From Desulfuromonas sp. TF (lineage in GTDB: Bacteria > Desulfobacterota > Desulfuromonadia > Desulfuromonadales > ATBO01), in contig NZ_KI421414.1 in NCBI RefSeq assembly GCF_000472285.1, positions 28,799-92,798 on the forward strand: a DNA stretch of 64,000 nucleotides, given 5' to 3'. The first letter of the stretch is position 1. Each line of letters begins with the position of its first letter. Below, one piece after another: positions 52,526-61,658 of this stretch. Made by a program: the position numbers and the translations under genes. The notes beneath the pieces were generated by a model. It was not told the DNA's origin, made no database searches, and was given only the letters and a program-made list of their open reading frames with translations.

Positions 52526-53719
52526 ATGCCAAATAAACAGAATTCTAGGCCCATAATTTTTTTAAATCAAACCACTGGTAAATTATTTCATGAACTTGTT
52601 GAAGATTCAGCAAAGGCATGCGCTCAAGTATTCTTGTTTTCTGGTCCAGTCTCGAAACCATCTGTTGATAATAATGATTTAAATTTAGTAGCCGCCCCTA
52701 CCTACAATCGCAAAAATTATTTCACTCGATTATGTTCTTGGATTCATTACTTCCTAAAAGCATTTCTATTCGTATTCACCCTATGTAGCAGTTCGCTATT
52801 GTTTATAGTTACCAATCCCCCTTTTCTGGGATTAGTAGGTCTATTTTTTAAAATTTTTAGAAAACAAAATTATGTAGTTCTTGTCTATGACATATACCCC
52901 GACCTTCTTGTGGGAATGGGGACCCTCCGCAATGGTTGGATCTCACAGCTTTGGACAAAAATGAACCGGCTTGTGTTAGAGAATTCAAGTGTAGTCTTCA
53001 CTATAGGTGATGATATGGCGCATCTGCTTGAAAAAAGTTTCGATCTGAGCCGTACGATTGCTGGACGTGCAATCGTTATCCCCAACTGGTCTGACGTTGA
53101 TACGATCAAGCCCCTTGCGAAAGATAATAACGCGTTTGCTATTGAGCATGATCAAGTAGGAAAAATTACTGTTCTCTACTCTGGCAATATGGGGAACACT
53201 CACGATATAGAAAGTATTCTTGCTGTTGCTCGAGAATTAAGGGATTATGAGGCTATTCATTTTTTGTTCATTGGTGAAGGGGCAAAGAGACCTCTCGTGG
53301 AGAGAACCAAGGTAGACGAGGGATTGCAAAACATTTCTCTTTTGCCGTTTCAGTCTGAAGAAGCACTTCCCTACTCTATGGCTGCAGGTGATATCGGGAT
53401 TGTTTCTTATCAATCAGGTACAGAGGCTTGTATTGTGCCGAGTAAGACATACTATTACATGGCAGCTGGTCTTGTTCCATTAGTGATTTCAGGGAAAGAG
53501 ACTGATCTGTCGAGAATGTTAGTTAAAAACAATTCTGGCATCTTTGTCCGCAGTGGAGACATTGATGGGATGAAACGGGCGATACTTATATTAGCAAACA
53601 ACGGTGAACTATTGAAAAATTACAAGATCGCAGCACGTGCCACTGCAGAACAACATTTTTCGCGCCACAACATAAAACTGTATATTGATGCACTCAAACG
53701 GTATGAATTGTTTGAATAA
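52526..53719 (+). CDS. wbuB: Glycosyltransferase family 4, WbuB-like (L-FucNAc/QuiNAc transferase)
   Basis: 397 residues. N-terminal half has YVVLVYDIYPDLLVGMGTL, typical of WbuB, and the C-terminal half VLYSGNMGNTHDIESILAVA, FLFIGEGAKRPLVE and PSKTYYYMAAGLVPLV. WbuB adds L-FucNAc in E. coli O26 and usually follows the fnlABC genes; the related trio is three genes upstream here. ATG 52526 is preferred; TTG 52511 would overlap the previous stop. AT-rich. Confidence 0.78.
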   Translation: MPNKQNSRPIIFLNQTTGKLFHELVEDSAKACAQVFLFSGPVSKPSVDNNDLNLVAAPTYNRKNYFTRLCSWIHYFLKAFLFVFTLCSSSLLFIVTNPPFLGLVGLFFKIFRKQNYVVLVYDIYPDLLVGMGTLRNGWISQLWTKMNRLVLENSSVVFTIGDDMAHLLEKSFDLSRTIAGRAIVIPNWSDVDTIKPLAKDNNAFAIEHDQVGKITVLYSGNMGNTHDIESILAVARELRDYEAIHFLFIGEGAKRPLVERTKVDEGLQNISLLPFQSEEALPYSMAAGDIGIVSYQSGTEACIVPSKTYYYMAAGLVPLVISGKETDLSRMLVKNNSGIFVRSGDIDGMKRAILILANNGELLKNYKIAARATAEQHFSRHNIKLYIDALKRYELFE

Positions 53720-53732
53720 TGGTACCCTTCTG

Positions 53733-54341
53733 ATGACTTTTTCTAAACGTATGTTTGATATCTGTGCAACCTTTCTGGGACTTTTGGTAAGTTCACCGTT
53801 GTTGTTGGTGCTTTCTCTGTTTGTCAGAGTTAATCATGGCTCACCAGTTTTTTTTAGACAACAACGCCCCGGCCTAAACGGGAAGCCGTTCTACATGTAT
53901 AAATTTCGTACTATGACAGAAGAACGGTATGAGGGTAACCTGCTTCCAGACTGCCAACGCATCACCGGTTTTGGAAAATTTCTGCGGGGTACCAGTATGG
54001 ACGAACTGCCCGAACTGATTAACGTGCTGAAGGGGGAAATGAGCCTAGTTGGACCAAGACCGCTTCTGATGGAATATCTGCCCCTCTACACTTCCGAACA
54101 GGCCCGCCGCCATGAGGTCCGCCCAGGTATCACCGGGTGGGCTCAAGTCAACGGCCGCAACGGCATCAGTTGGGAGGAGAAATTCAAGCTTGATGTGTGG
54201 TATGTGGATAACCGGTCGTTTTGGCTTGATATCAGAATTCTCTGGACGACTATAGTCAAAGTTTTCAAACGGGAGGGGATCAGTCAGGAAGGGCAGGCGA
54301 CGGCTGAGAAATTCATGGGAACAAAAATCGGTAATGGGTGA
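53733..54341 (+). CDS. pglC: Undecaprenyl-phosphate sugar phosphotransferase (PglC-like)
   Basis: Starts the O-unit by moving a sugar phosphate to undecaprenyl phosphate. 202 residues, monotopic PGT: re-entrant membrane helix (about 10-30), FFRQQRPGLNGKPFYMYKFRTM, catalytic Asp-Glu in TSMDELPELINVLKGEM, then LVGPRPLL and VRPGITGWAQVNGR. The short form without extra domains is the PglC type, consistent with diNAcBac as first sugar from the pglD/E/F genes that follow. ATG 53733; in-frame starts upstream overlap the previous gene. Confidence 0.88.
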   Translation: MTFSKRMFDICATFLGLLVSSPLLLVLSLFVRVNHGSPVFFRQQRPGLNGKPFYMYKFRTMTEERYEGNLLPDCQRITGFGKFLRGTSMDELPELINVLKGEMSLVGPRPLLMEYLPLYTSEQARRHEVRPGITGWAQVNGRNGISWEEKFKLDVWYVDNRSFWLDIRILWTTIVKVFKREGISQEGQATAEKFMGTKIGNG

Positions 54342-54344
54342 GGT

Positions 54345-54983
54345 GTGAGAGGAACGGAGAAAGAAAAAATCTTTGTGTTTGGCGCCAGCGGACATGCCAA
54401 GGTGGTGATGGACATCATTGAGCGCCAGGGACTCTTCGATATCGCTTTTCTTGCCGACGACAATCTGGAGTTAAAGGGAAAGGATTTGTTCGGCTACCCA
54501 GTTATCGGTGGAAAAGATGATCTTCTATTATCTGACGGCGAGGTTCGCAGGGGTATCGTCGCGATTGGCAGCAACCGTGCACGCAGAGCGGTAGCTGGGT
54601 GGCTCATTGACCATGGTTTCAAGCTTATTGGTGCCGTCCACCCCTCGGTGCAGTTGGGACGGGGCGTTCAGATTGGCGCCGGAACGGTGGTTATGGCCGG
54701 TGCGGTGATCAACAGCGACACCCGCATTGGCGACAATGTCATCGTCAATTCCCGAGCCAGCATCGACCACGACTGCATTATAGGTGACGGTGTGCACATT
54801 GCCCCTGGTTCGATCCTCTGTGGCTCGGTTAGTGTCGGCGAAGAAACCTTCGTCTGCGCCGGCGCGGCAGTGATCCCCAATTTGACCATCGGCCGGAACG
54901 TTATAATCGGTGCAGGTGCCACGGTGATCCGTGATGTGCCTGATGGGGTGACGGTAGTGGGAAACCCAGCTAAGATCATTTAA
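54345..54983 (+). CDS. pglD: Sugar O/N-acetyltransferase PglD-like
   Basis: 212 residues. N-terminal Rossmann-like UDP-sugar binding domain (FVFGASGHAKVVMDIIE), then a left-handed beta-helix with hexapeptide repeats ending VVGNPAKII. The catalytic His is in RASIDHDCIIGDG. It would acetylate the 4-amino group to give UDP-diNAcBac. Start is GTG 54345, only 3 bases after the pglC stop, and lies in a GTGAGGT/GTGAGAG pair resembling heptads; no better start exists before the conserved segment. Confidence 0.87.
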   Translation: MRGTEKEKIFVFGASGHAKVVMDIIERQGLFDIAFLADDNLELKGKDLFGYPVIGGKDDLLLSDGEVRRGIVAIGSNRARRAVAGWLIDHGFKLIGAVHPSVQLGRGVQIGAGTVVMAGAVINSDTRIGDNVIVNSRASIDHDCIIGDGVHIAPGSILCGSVSVGEETFVCAGAAVIPNLTIGRNVIIGAGATVIRDVPDGVTVVGNPAKII

Positions 54984-55050
54984 AACTTTACCTCACACAA
55001 ATGCCGTAAGGGGCAACGAGGGAAATGGATAAAAAGCCGAAGGCTAAATT

Positions 55051-56280
55051 ATGAGATATGATGTGAATACTTCTGAAAAGTTAGTTGTCGATGGGGGGAA
55101 ACCTGTCCGTACAACCCCTTTTTCCCCCTGGCCCTTTTTTGAGGCGGACGAAATTGCAGCGGCTACCGTCCCACTCACGTCCGGTAAGGTCAACTACTGG
55201 ACCGGCCAGGAAGGGCGGGAATTCGAAAAGGAATATGCAGCCTTTACCGAGTGCCGCCATGCCATCGCTCTCGCCAACGGTACCGTCGCCCTGGAACTGG
55301 CCCTTTATGCCTTGGATATCGGCCCGGGGGATGAAGTCATCACGACCAGTCGCACATTCATGGCTTCGGCCAGTTGCGTGGTGATGCGCGGGGCAACGCC
55401 TGTCATCGCTGACGTCGACCCGGTCACACAGAATATTAGTGCCGAAAGAATTCGTCCTCTTATCACACCAAAAACCCGGGCTATCATCGCGGTGCATCTG
55501 GCCGGCTGGCCATGCGAAATGGACGATATTCTGGCTCTGGCGAAAGAGTTCGGCCTGAAAATCATCGAGGACTGCGCCCAAGCGCATGGAGCGACCTACA
55601 AAGGGCGCCCGGTCGGCTCCATGGGCGATGCGGCCGCTTTCTCTTTTTGCCAGGACAAGATACTGACTACGGGCGGTGAAGGGGGAATGCTGGTGACTAG
55701 CGACACCGCCCTGTGGAAAAAGGCTTGGGCCTTCAAGGATCACGGTAAGAGTTTCGATGCTGTTTATAATCGGGAGCATCCCCCGGGGTTTCGTTGGCTA
55801 CACGACTCCTTCGGAACAAACTGGCGCATGACAGAGATACAGGCCGCCATAGGCCGGGTGCAGCTGCGCAAGCTTTCCGAGTGGACGCGCCTCCGGCGGC
55901 GCAATGCCGCTCTTCTTGACGAAGCTTTTTCCGGCATACCATCTCTCAGGGTCACGTTGCCACCAACTGAGGTTGGCCATGCCTATTACAAGTATTATGC
56001 TTTTGTCCATTCCGATCAGTTGAAAGAAGGATGGAGCCGCGACAAAATCATGAATGCTGTCACGGCTGAAGGAGTTCCCTGCTTCAGCGGAAGTTGCAGT
56101 GAAATCTATCGGGAAATGGCTTTCGTTGGTGCCGGCCTCGAACCGGCGAATCGTTTGCCTGCCGCCAGAGAATTGGGTGAAACCAGTCTGATGTTCCTAG
56201 TGCATCCGACCCTCAGCGAACAGGATATGAATGATACCTGCCGGGCCGTGGAAAAGGTTTTAAAACAAGCTTCCCGTTAG
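55051..56280 (+). CDS. pglE: DegT/DnrJ/EryC1 aminotransferase, PglE-like
   Basis: 409 residues, fold-type I PLP enzyme. GKVNYWTGQEGREFEKEYA, ALANGTVALELALYALDIG, IEDCAQAHGATYKGR, and the Schiff-base lysine in FSFCQDKILTTGGEGGM. It should aminate the 4-keto sugar made by the dehydratase downstream to form UDP-4-amino-sugar. It is GC-rich like the chromosome, so the right edge of the AT-rich island lies before it. Substrate assigned from neighbours. Confidence 0.85.
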   Translation: MRYDVNTSEKLVVDGGKPVRTTPFSPWPFFEADEIAAATVPLTSGKVNYWTGQEGREFEKEYAAFTECRHAIALANGTVALELALYALDIGPGDEVITTSRTFMASASCVVMRGATPVIADVDPVTQNISAERIRPLITPKTRAIIAVHLAGWPCEMDDILALAKEFGLKIIEDCAQAHGATYKGRPVGSMGDAAAFSFCQDKILTTGGEGGMLVTSDTALWKKAWAFKDHGKSFDAVYNREHPPGFRWLHDSFGTNWRMTEIQAAIGRVQLRKLSEWTRLRRRNAALLDEAFSGIPSLRVTLPPTEVGHAYYKYYAFVHSDQLKEGWSRDKIMNAVTAEGVPCFSGSCSEIYREMAFVGAGLEPANRLPAARELGETSLMFLVHPTLSEQDMNDTCRAVEKVLKQASR

Positions 56281-56324
56281 AAGCGTATTGTTTTTTCATT
56301 GATGGAGTGCAGGGGGGAAATTAC

Positions 56325-58244
56325 ATGTACAAATCTTTACTTGAAAAGCGCGTGTGGATCATTGTTGCTGTACAGGTGGCCGCCATCATAGGGTCCTTTG
56401 TGCTTGCCTTCGCTTTGCGCTTCGACATGAAGATCCCCGAGAACTACTGGTCGACTCTGTGGGCTTTGTTTCCGGTTCTTTTGGCGATCAAACTGATAGT
56501 ATTCTGGAAAACGGGTCTTTTCAAGGGGTGGTGGCGATATGCCTCCATGGCCGACCTGATTGTCATCTTCAAGGCTAACCTGATCGGATCAGGCGGGTTC
56601 GTCCTGTATGCGGTCTACGTCTACCGGCTTGAAAACATCCCTCGCAGCGTTCTTGCCCTGGATTTCATCTTCTGTTTCCTGCTGATGGGCGGTGTACGCT
56701 TCGTGACACGGGCCTTTCGGGAGAACTACTTCCCCATGCCCTTGAATGCGAGACCTGAACGAATCCGGGTCCTGGTGGTGGGCGCCGGGGATGCCGGGCA
56801 GATGATCGCGCGGGAAATTCGCCAGAATCCACGACTTCGCTCCGAAGTGGTCGGGTTTCTGGATGACGATCCTAAGAAAAAGGGAGAGCGGTTCCAGGGG
56901 ATTCGCGTTCTGGGGCGTCAAGGCAACCTCGCCTCGGTTTGCAGCAAAAATAATGTTCATGAAGTGATCATCGCTATCCCCTCCGCCTCCAGCAGGGAAA
57001 TCCGCCGAATTGTGGAACGGTGCCTGGAGGCGGGGGTCAAATTCAAGACCCTTCCGGGCGTGGGCGATCTCATCGACGGGAGGGTTTCCGTCCAGCATAT
57101 CCGCGAGGTGAACCTGGAGGATCTTCTCGGCCGGGAACCGGCCCGCCTCGATGTCGAAAAGATAAGGGCCTACCTGAGCGGGAAGCGGGTCCTTGTAACC
57201 GGCGCCGGCGGCAGCATCGGGAGCGAAATCTGCCGGCAGGTAGCCCGTTTCTCCCCCGGGAAAATCATCCTGTTCGAAAATGCCGAAACTCCCCTTTTTC
57301 ATATCGAGCAGGAGCTTCTCAAGAACTTCCCCGACGTCCGTCTGTCGCCCATTGTCGGCGATATCCGCTACCGAGCCCGGGTAGAGGCGATTTTCGACGA
57401 ATTCATGCCTGAAGTGGTTTTTCATGCCGCGGCCTACAAGCATGTTCCCATGATGGAGCATAATCCTGCCGAGGCTGTGAACAATAATGTCAGAGGGACC
57501 AAAATTATTGCCGATGCGGCAAATTCCTTTGGTGTCAAGAATTTCGTCATGATCTCCACCGATAAGGCAGTCAACCCGACCAATGTGATGGGGGCGAGCA
57601 AGCGGGCGGCGGAGCTCTATATTCAGTCTCTGGGCAGAAGAAGCCAGACGCATTTTGTCACGGTGCGCTTCGGCAATGTGCTGGGGAGCAACGGCAGCGT
57701 TGTTCCCACATTCAAGGAGCAGATCCGGAAAGGTGGGCCGGTTACGGTGACCCATCCGGAAGTCACCCGCTTTTTCATGACCATACCCGAGGCATCCCAA
57801 CTGGTGCTTCAGGCCGGGAGCATGGGAAAGGGGGGAGAGATATTTCTGCTCGACATGGGGGAACCGGTTAAAATTATTCATTTGGCGGAGGAGTTGATCC
57901 GCCTTTCGGGGTTGCGCCCCTACGAGGATGTCGATATAACTTTTACGGGACTGCGTCCCGGCGAGAAGCTGTATGAAGAACTCCTTCTATCCGGGGAGGG
58001 GACCGTTCCTACCGCGCACGAAAAGATCATGGTGGCGAGTGCCGCTTTCTACGATGAAAATGTTCTCCAACAGCAGTTGGAGGAGCTATTCGAAAGGGCG
58101 AGAGCGATGGACCTTGCGGCAACGGTCGGTATACTGAAGGAGATCGTGCCTGAATACCGGCAGCCCGTGAATCCTTCTCCGGGAAAGGTTTATCTGCATC
58201 CGGCCGTAAGGCAGGGTATCTCCATGTCTGCGGAAACCGGGTAA
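56325..58244 (+). CDS. pglF: Membrane-bound UDP-GlcNAc 4,6-dehydratase (PglF/WbpM/CapD family)
   Basis: 639 residues: four N-terminal membrane helices (about 10-125), a CoA-binding-like Rossmann domain (VLVVGAGDAGQMIAREI), then the catalytic SDR domain (VLVTGAGGSIGSEICRQVA). Active-site signature TDKAVNPTNVMGASKRAAE has Met in place of Tyr, normal for the family; GEKLYEELLLSGEG is the C-terminal block. Produces UDP-4-keto-6-deoxy-GlcNAc for PglE. AGGGGGGA lies 6 bases before ATG 56325. Confidence 0.93.
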   Translation: MYKSLLEKRVWIIVAVQVAAIIGSFVLAFALRFDMKIPENYWSTLWALFPVLLAIKLIVFWKTGLFKGWWRYASMADLIVIFKANLIGSGGFVLYAVYVYRLENIPRSVLALDFIFCFLLMGGVRFVTRAFRENYFPMPLNARPERIRVLVVGAGDAGQMIAREIRQNPRLRSEVVGFLDDDPKKKGERFQGIRVLGRQGNLASVCSKNNVHEVIIAIPSASSREIRRIVERCLEAGVKFKTLPGVGDLIDGRVSVQHIREVNLEDLLGREPARLDVEKIRAYLSGKRVLVTGAGGSIGSEICRQVARFSPGKIILFENAETPLFHIEQELLKNFPDVRLSPIVGDIRYRARVEAIFDEFMPEVVFHAAAYKHVPMMEHNPAEAVNNNVRGTKIIADAANSFGVKNFVMISTDKAVNPTNVMGASKRAAELYIQSLGRRSQTHFVTVRFGNVLGSNGSVVPTFKEQIRKGGPVTVTHPEVTRFFMTIPEASQLVLQAGSMGKGGEIFLLDMGEPVKIIHLAEELIRLSGLRPYEDVDITFTGLRPGEKLYEELLLSGEGTVPTAHEKIMVASAAFYDENVLQQQLEELFERARAMDLAATVGILKEIVPEYRQPVNPSPGKVYLHPAVRQGISMSAETG

Positions 58245-58284
58245 GTCGATAACCTTTGATGAATTGCAACAAACCGGATTTTCT

Positions 58285-58370
58285 AACCGCGTAGGTCGCA
58301 GAGATCGCGGAGAACACCCTGTAAATTTTAATGGATTTCCTCTGCGGTCTCTGCGTCTCGGCGGTGAGAA
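58285..58370. repeat. Inverted CTCTGCG-type repeat
   Basis: The left arm (58285-58314, containing CGCAGAGATCGCGGAGAA) is closely matched by the reverse complement of the right arm (58339-58370), which repeats CTCTGCGGT, CTCTGCGT, CTCGGCGGT with 8-9-base steps. About 24 bases separate them. It resembles the heptad arrays in layout but not in period. No gene inside. Confidence 0.75.
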
Positions 58371-58409
58371 CCGATTTTTACGATATCGTCAAATTTGCAG
58401 GGAGGGTGC

Positions 58410-59417
58410 ATGAAAGTTCTGGTCACCGGCGGCGCCGGTTATATAGGAAGTCATGTCGTGCGGCAGCTTGGAGAGTCCGGACATGAGGTGGTCGTTTATG
58501 ACAACCTCTCCACCGGCCACCGATGGGCGATTTTAAGCGGCGAACTGGTGGTCGGTGAACTGACGGACCGGGAAAAACTTTCCGCGCTTTTTTCCGAACA
58601 TGGATTCGATGCCGTTCTGCATTTCGCCGCTCACATCGTGGTTCCGGAGTCCGTGTCGAATCCTCTGAAGTATTACGGCAACAACACCCGGAACACCTTG
58701 GGGCTTCTGGAGATCTGCGACCGGTTTCAGCTGCGGCATTTCGTTTTCTCCTCTACCGCCGCTGTCTACGGCATGCCGGAGAGCGCGACCGTATCCGAGT
58801 CATCCCTTCTGGCGCCGATCAATCCCTATGGGGCATCCAAGATGATGAGCGAGAGGATGCTGATCGATCTGACCGCCGCCTCTTCACTTAACCATGTCAT
58901 TCTGAGATACTTCAATGTGGCCGGCGCCGATCTGCAGGGAAGGATAGGTCAGGCGACCCCGGAGGCGACTCACCTGATCAAGGTTGCCTGTCAGGCGGCA
59001 CTGGGCGTCCGATCTGGACTCAGCATCTTTGGAACGGACTATCCGACTCGTGACGGGACCTGCATCCGTGATTACATCCACGTGGAAGATCTGGCAAGAG
59101 CCCACGTCATGGCACTGGATTATCTCGCCGGCGGCGGAGGCTCACAGATTTTTAACTGCGGCTATGGACACGGATACAGCGTCCTTGAAATCGTGGATAT
59201 GGTCAAACGCGTCTCAGGGGTTGACTTTGCTGTTCAGGTAGCCGGAAGGCGGGCGGGTGATCCTCCTGAACTGGTGGCCGACAGTCGAAGAATCAAGGAA
59301 ATTCTGAATTGGAACCCTTCTCATGACGATATCGAAACGATCGTGAGGACGGCTCTGGATTGGGAGAAAAAGTGGGAGGCGAACCCTGAGAAGGGCGGTT
59401 CCCATAATTTCAATTAA
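58410..59417 (+). CDS. galE: UDP-glucose 4-epimerase
   Basis: Interconverts UDP-glucose and UDP-galactose. 335 residues: VLVTGGAGYIGSHVVRQL, LHFAAHIVVPESVSNPLKYY, SSTAAVYGMP and catalytic NPYGASKMMSERML, RYFNVAGAD, RDYIHVEDLARAH. These are typical GalE rather than WbpP blocks. GGGAGGG lies 3 bases before ATG 58410. It follows the CTCTGCG repeat and is 18 bases from ugd. Confidence 0.93.
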   Translation: MKVLVTGGAGYIGSHVVRQLGESGHEVVVYDNLSTGHRWAILSGELVVGELTDREKLSALFSEHGFDAVLHFAAHIVVPESVSNPLKYYGNNTRNTLGLLEICDRFQLRHFVFSSTAAVYGMPESATVSESSLLAPINPYGASKMMSERMLIDLTAASSLNHVILRYFNVAGADLQGRIGQATPEATHLIKVACQAALGVRSGLSIFGTDYPTRDGTCIRDYIHVEDLARAHVMALDYLAGGGGSQIFNCGYGHGYSVLEIVDMVKRVSGVDFAVQVAGRRAGDPPELVADSRRIKEILNWNPSHDDIETIVRTALDWEKKWEANPEKGGSHNFN

Positions 59418-59434
59418 ATAGGAGAGGACTTTCC

Positions 59435-60766
59435 ATGAATCTGACCGTCGTTGGTACGGGATACGTGGGACTGGTGACCGGAGCGTGTTTTGCGGAGATG
59501 GGCAGCACGGTGACCTGCGTGGATGTCGACGGGAACAAGATCGATCGGCTCAAAAAAGGCATTATCCCCATTTACGAGCCCGGTCTAGAATCGCTGGTGT
59601 CGAATAATGTCAGGGAAGGAAGACTGCGTTTCACCACCTCTCTGGTCGAGGGGATGAAGGACTCGAATGTTTATTTTATTGCCGTCGGCACTCCTCCCGG
59701 CGAAGACGGTTCGGCTGATTTGAAGCATGTGCTCCAGGTGGCCAGGGAGATCGGCCAGAATCTGCAGGAATACGGACTGGTTGTTGACAAGTCGACGGTT
59801 CCTGTCGGCACGGCGGACAAGGTCCGAGATGCCATCCGTGAAGTCCTGGCCAAAAGACAAGCGGATATCCCCTTCGATGTGGCCAGCAACCCGGAATTTC
59901 TTAAGGAGGGCGCCGCGGTAAATGATTTCATGCGGCCCGATCGGATCGTTGTGGGCACTGACAGCGAAAAGGCAGGGGACATCCTCCGGGAAGTTTACGC
60001 TCCCTTCAACCGGAACCGCGAACGAACCATTTTCATGGGGGTTCGTGATGCCGAAATGACCAAATACGCCGCCAATGCCATGCTGGCCACCAAGATCTCC
60101 TTTATCAATGAAATGGCCAACTTGTGCGATTGTCTGGGAGTCGATGTGGAGAATGTCCGGCGCGGAATCGGCGCCGATTCCCGCATAGGGTATTCCTTTA
60201 TTTATCCGGGAGTCGGCTACGGCGGTTCCTGCTTTCCCAAAGATGTCAGGGCGCTGATTCACATGGCCGAAGAATGCGACCTCAACCCCGAGGTGCTGCG
60301 CTCTGTTCATTGCCGGAACGAGGCCCAGAAGCATGTTCTCTTCTCCAAAATAAGCAAGCGCTTCGGAGAGGATCTCTCCGGAATATCCATCGGCATCTGG
60401 GGGCTGGCATTCAAACCGGAGACGGACGATATGCGGGAGGCGCCGTCGGTGGTCCTGCTGCATGAGCTTGCTGCCGCCGGGGCCAGGATCAAGGCCTATG
60501 ATCCGGTGGCCATGGAGGTTGCCCGGGAGGTCCTGCCCAAAGATTGGTTCGAGACGAAACGGCTGGAGTTGGCCGATCACCAGTATGCCGCCCTAGAAGG
60601 AGTGGATGCGCTGGCTGTGGTAACCGAATGGAAGCCATTCCGTCATCCCGATTTTGCCGCAATGAAGCGGATGATGAAACAATCGATTATTTTCGACGGC
60701 CGAAACCTGTATGAGCCTTCAAGCTTGCGCAATGCCGGATTCGAATATAGCGGTATAGGGAGATGA
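59435..60766 (+). CDS. ugd: UDP-glucose 6-dehydrogenase
   Basis: Makes UDP-glucuronate. 443 residues: VVGTGYVGLVTGACFAEMG, VGTPPGEDGSADL, DKSTVPVGTAD, SNPEFLKEGAAVNDFMRPDR, catalytic cysteine in GVGYGGSCFPKDVRAL and GLAFKPETDDMREAPS. Clearly the UDP-Glc type, unlike the TviB-like enzyme at 33778. AGGAGAGG lies 9 bases before the start. Confidence 0.95.
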   Translation: MNLTVVGTGYVGLVTGACFAEMGSTVTCVDVDGNKIDRLKKGIIPIYEPGLESLVSNNVREGRLRFTTSLVEGMKDSNVYFIAVGTPPGEDGSADLKHVLQVAREIGQNLQEYGLVVDKSTVPVGTADKVRDAIREVLAKRQADIPFDVASNPEFLKEGAAVNDFMRPDRIVVGTDSEKAGDILREVYAPFNRNRERTIFMGVRDAEMTKYAANAMLATKISFINEMANLCDCLGVDVENVRRGIGADSRIGYSFIYPGVGYGGSCFPKDVRALIHMAEECDLNPEVLRSVHCRNEAQKHVLFSKISKRFGEDLSGISIGIWGLAFKPETDDMREAPSVVLLHELAAAGARIKAYDPVAMEVAREVLPKDWFETKRLELADHQYAALEGVDALAVVTEWKPFRHPDFAAMKRMMKQSIIFDGRNLYEPSSLRNAGFEYSGIGR

Positions 60767-60773
60767 TGACAGA

Positions 60774-61652
60774 ATGATTAAAAGCATGACCGGTTACGGC
60801 AAAGGGCAGGGAGAATCGGAAGAAGTCACCCTGATCGTGGAGATCCGATCGGTGAATCACCGATACAGCGATGTGACCGTCAAGTCGCCCCGTTCGCTTC
60901 TTCCCTTGGAGGGGGAGATTAAAAAAATCGTCAGCAGGCGCCTCAAGCGGGGGAAAATTGATATTTTCATCAACCAGGAATTTGCGGCCACCGCAGCCGC
61001 TATCCCCACGTTGAACCAGCCTCTGGCAGCCGCCTATGTGGAAGTCTTCGAACGGATACGCACATCGTTCCCCATAGACGGGGGAATCTCCCTGGGCCTT
61101 CTGGCGGCGCAGCGGGATTTGATCGTCCTCAAGGAGGCTGTGCCGGACGAGGAGGCGGTGAGAAGTTGTCTCGATGCTGCTCTGGAGCAGGCGCTGGACA
61201 ATATTGAGGGGATGCGGGTGGCCGAGGGGGAAGCGACCCGGCACGATATGGAAGCGCGTCTTGAAAACGTGCAGAACATGTTGGCCCAGGTAGAGAGCCG
61301 GGCGCCTCAGGTGCCGCAAGAGTGGCAGGTCAAAATTGCCGAAAGGCTCGACCGTCTGGCCAAGGATTTCGAGTGGGATCCCCAGCGGGTGGCTCAGGAA
61401 ATTGCCGTTTTTGCCGACCGCTGCGACATCAGTGAGGAGATCATCCGTTTCAAAAGCCATCTCAAACAGTTTATGGCCCTCTTCGACTCTGCCGAACCGG
61501 TAGGAAGGCAGATGGATTTTCTGGTGCAGGAGCTCAATCGCGAGGTCAACACCATGGGCTCCAAATCGAATGATGCCGAGCTGACGCGTATGGTCGTTTC
61601 CATTAAATCCGAGCTCGAAAAGGTCAGGGAACAGGTGCAGAATGTGGAATGA
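60774..61652 (+). CDS. yicC: YicC/YloC family endoribonuclease
   Basis: 292 residues. N-terminal MIKSMTGYGKGQ, VEIRSVNHRYSDV and a C-terminal DUF1732 segment (FLVQELNREVNTMGSKSND, ending VVSIKSELEKVREQVQNVE) are family signatures. YicC proteins are RNases implicated in sRNA decay and stationary-phase survival. It begins 7 bases after ugd but belongs with gmk and rpoZ, a common housekeeping set, so the polysaccharide region ends here. Confidence 0.93.
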   Translation: MIKSMTGYGKGQGESEEVTLIVEIRSVNHRYSDVTVKSPRSLLPLEGEIKKIVSRRLKRGKIDIFINQEFAATAAAIPTLNQPLAAAYVEVFERIRTSFPIDGGISLGLLAAQRDLIVLKEAVPDEEAVRSCLDAALEQALDNIEGMRVAEGEATRHDMEARLENVQNMLAQVESRAPQVPQEWQVKIAERLDRLAKDFEWDPQRVAQEIAVFADRCDISEEIIRFKSHLKQFMALFDSAEPVGRQMDFLVQELNREVNTMGSKSNDAELTRMVVSIKSELEKVREQVQNVE

Positions 61653-61658
61653 AATGTC

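Noticed and set aside
54338-54351. Heptad array at the pglC-pglD junction (GTGAGGT then GTGAGAG)
   Set aside because: Only two units and no inverted arm; it could be chance or an eroded fragment.
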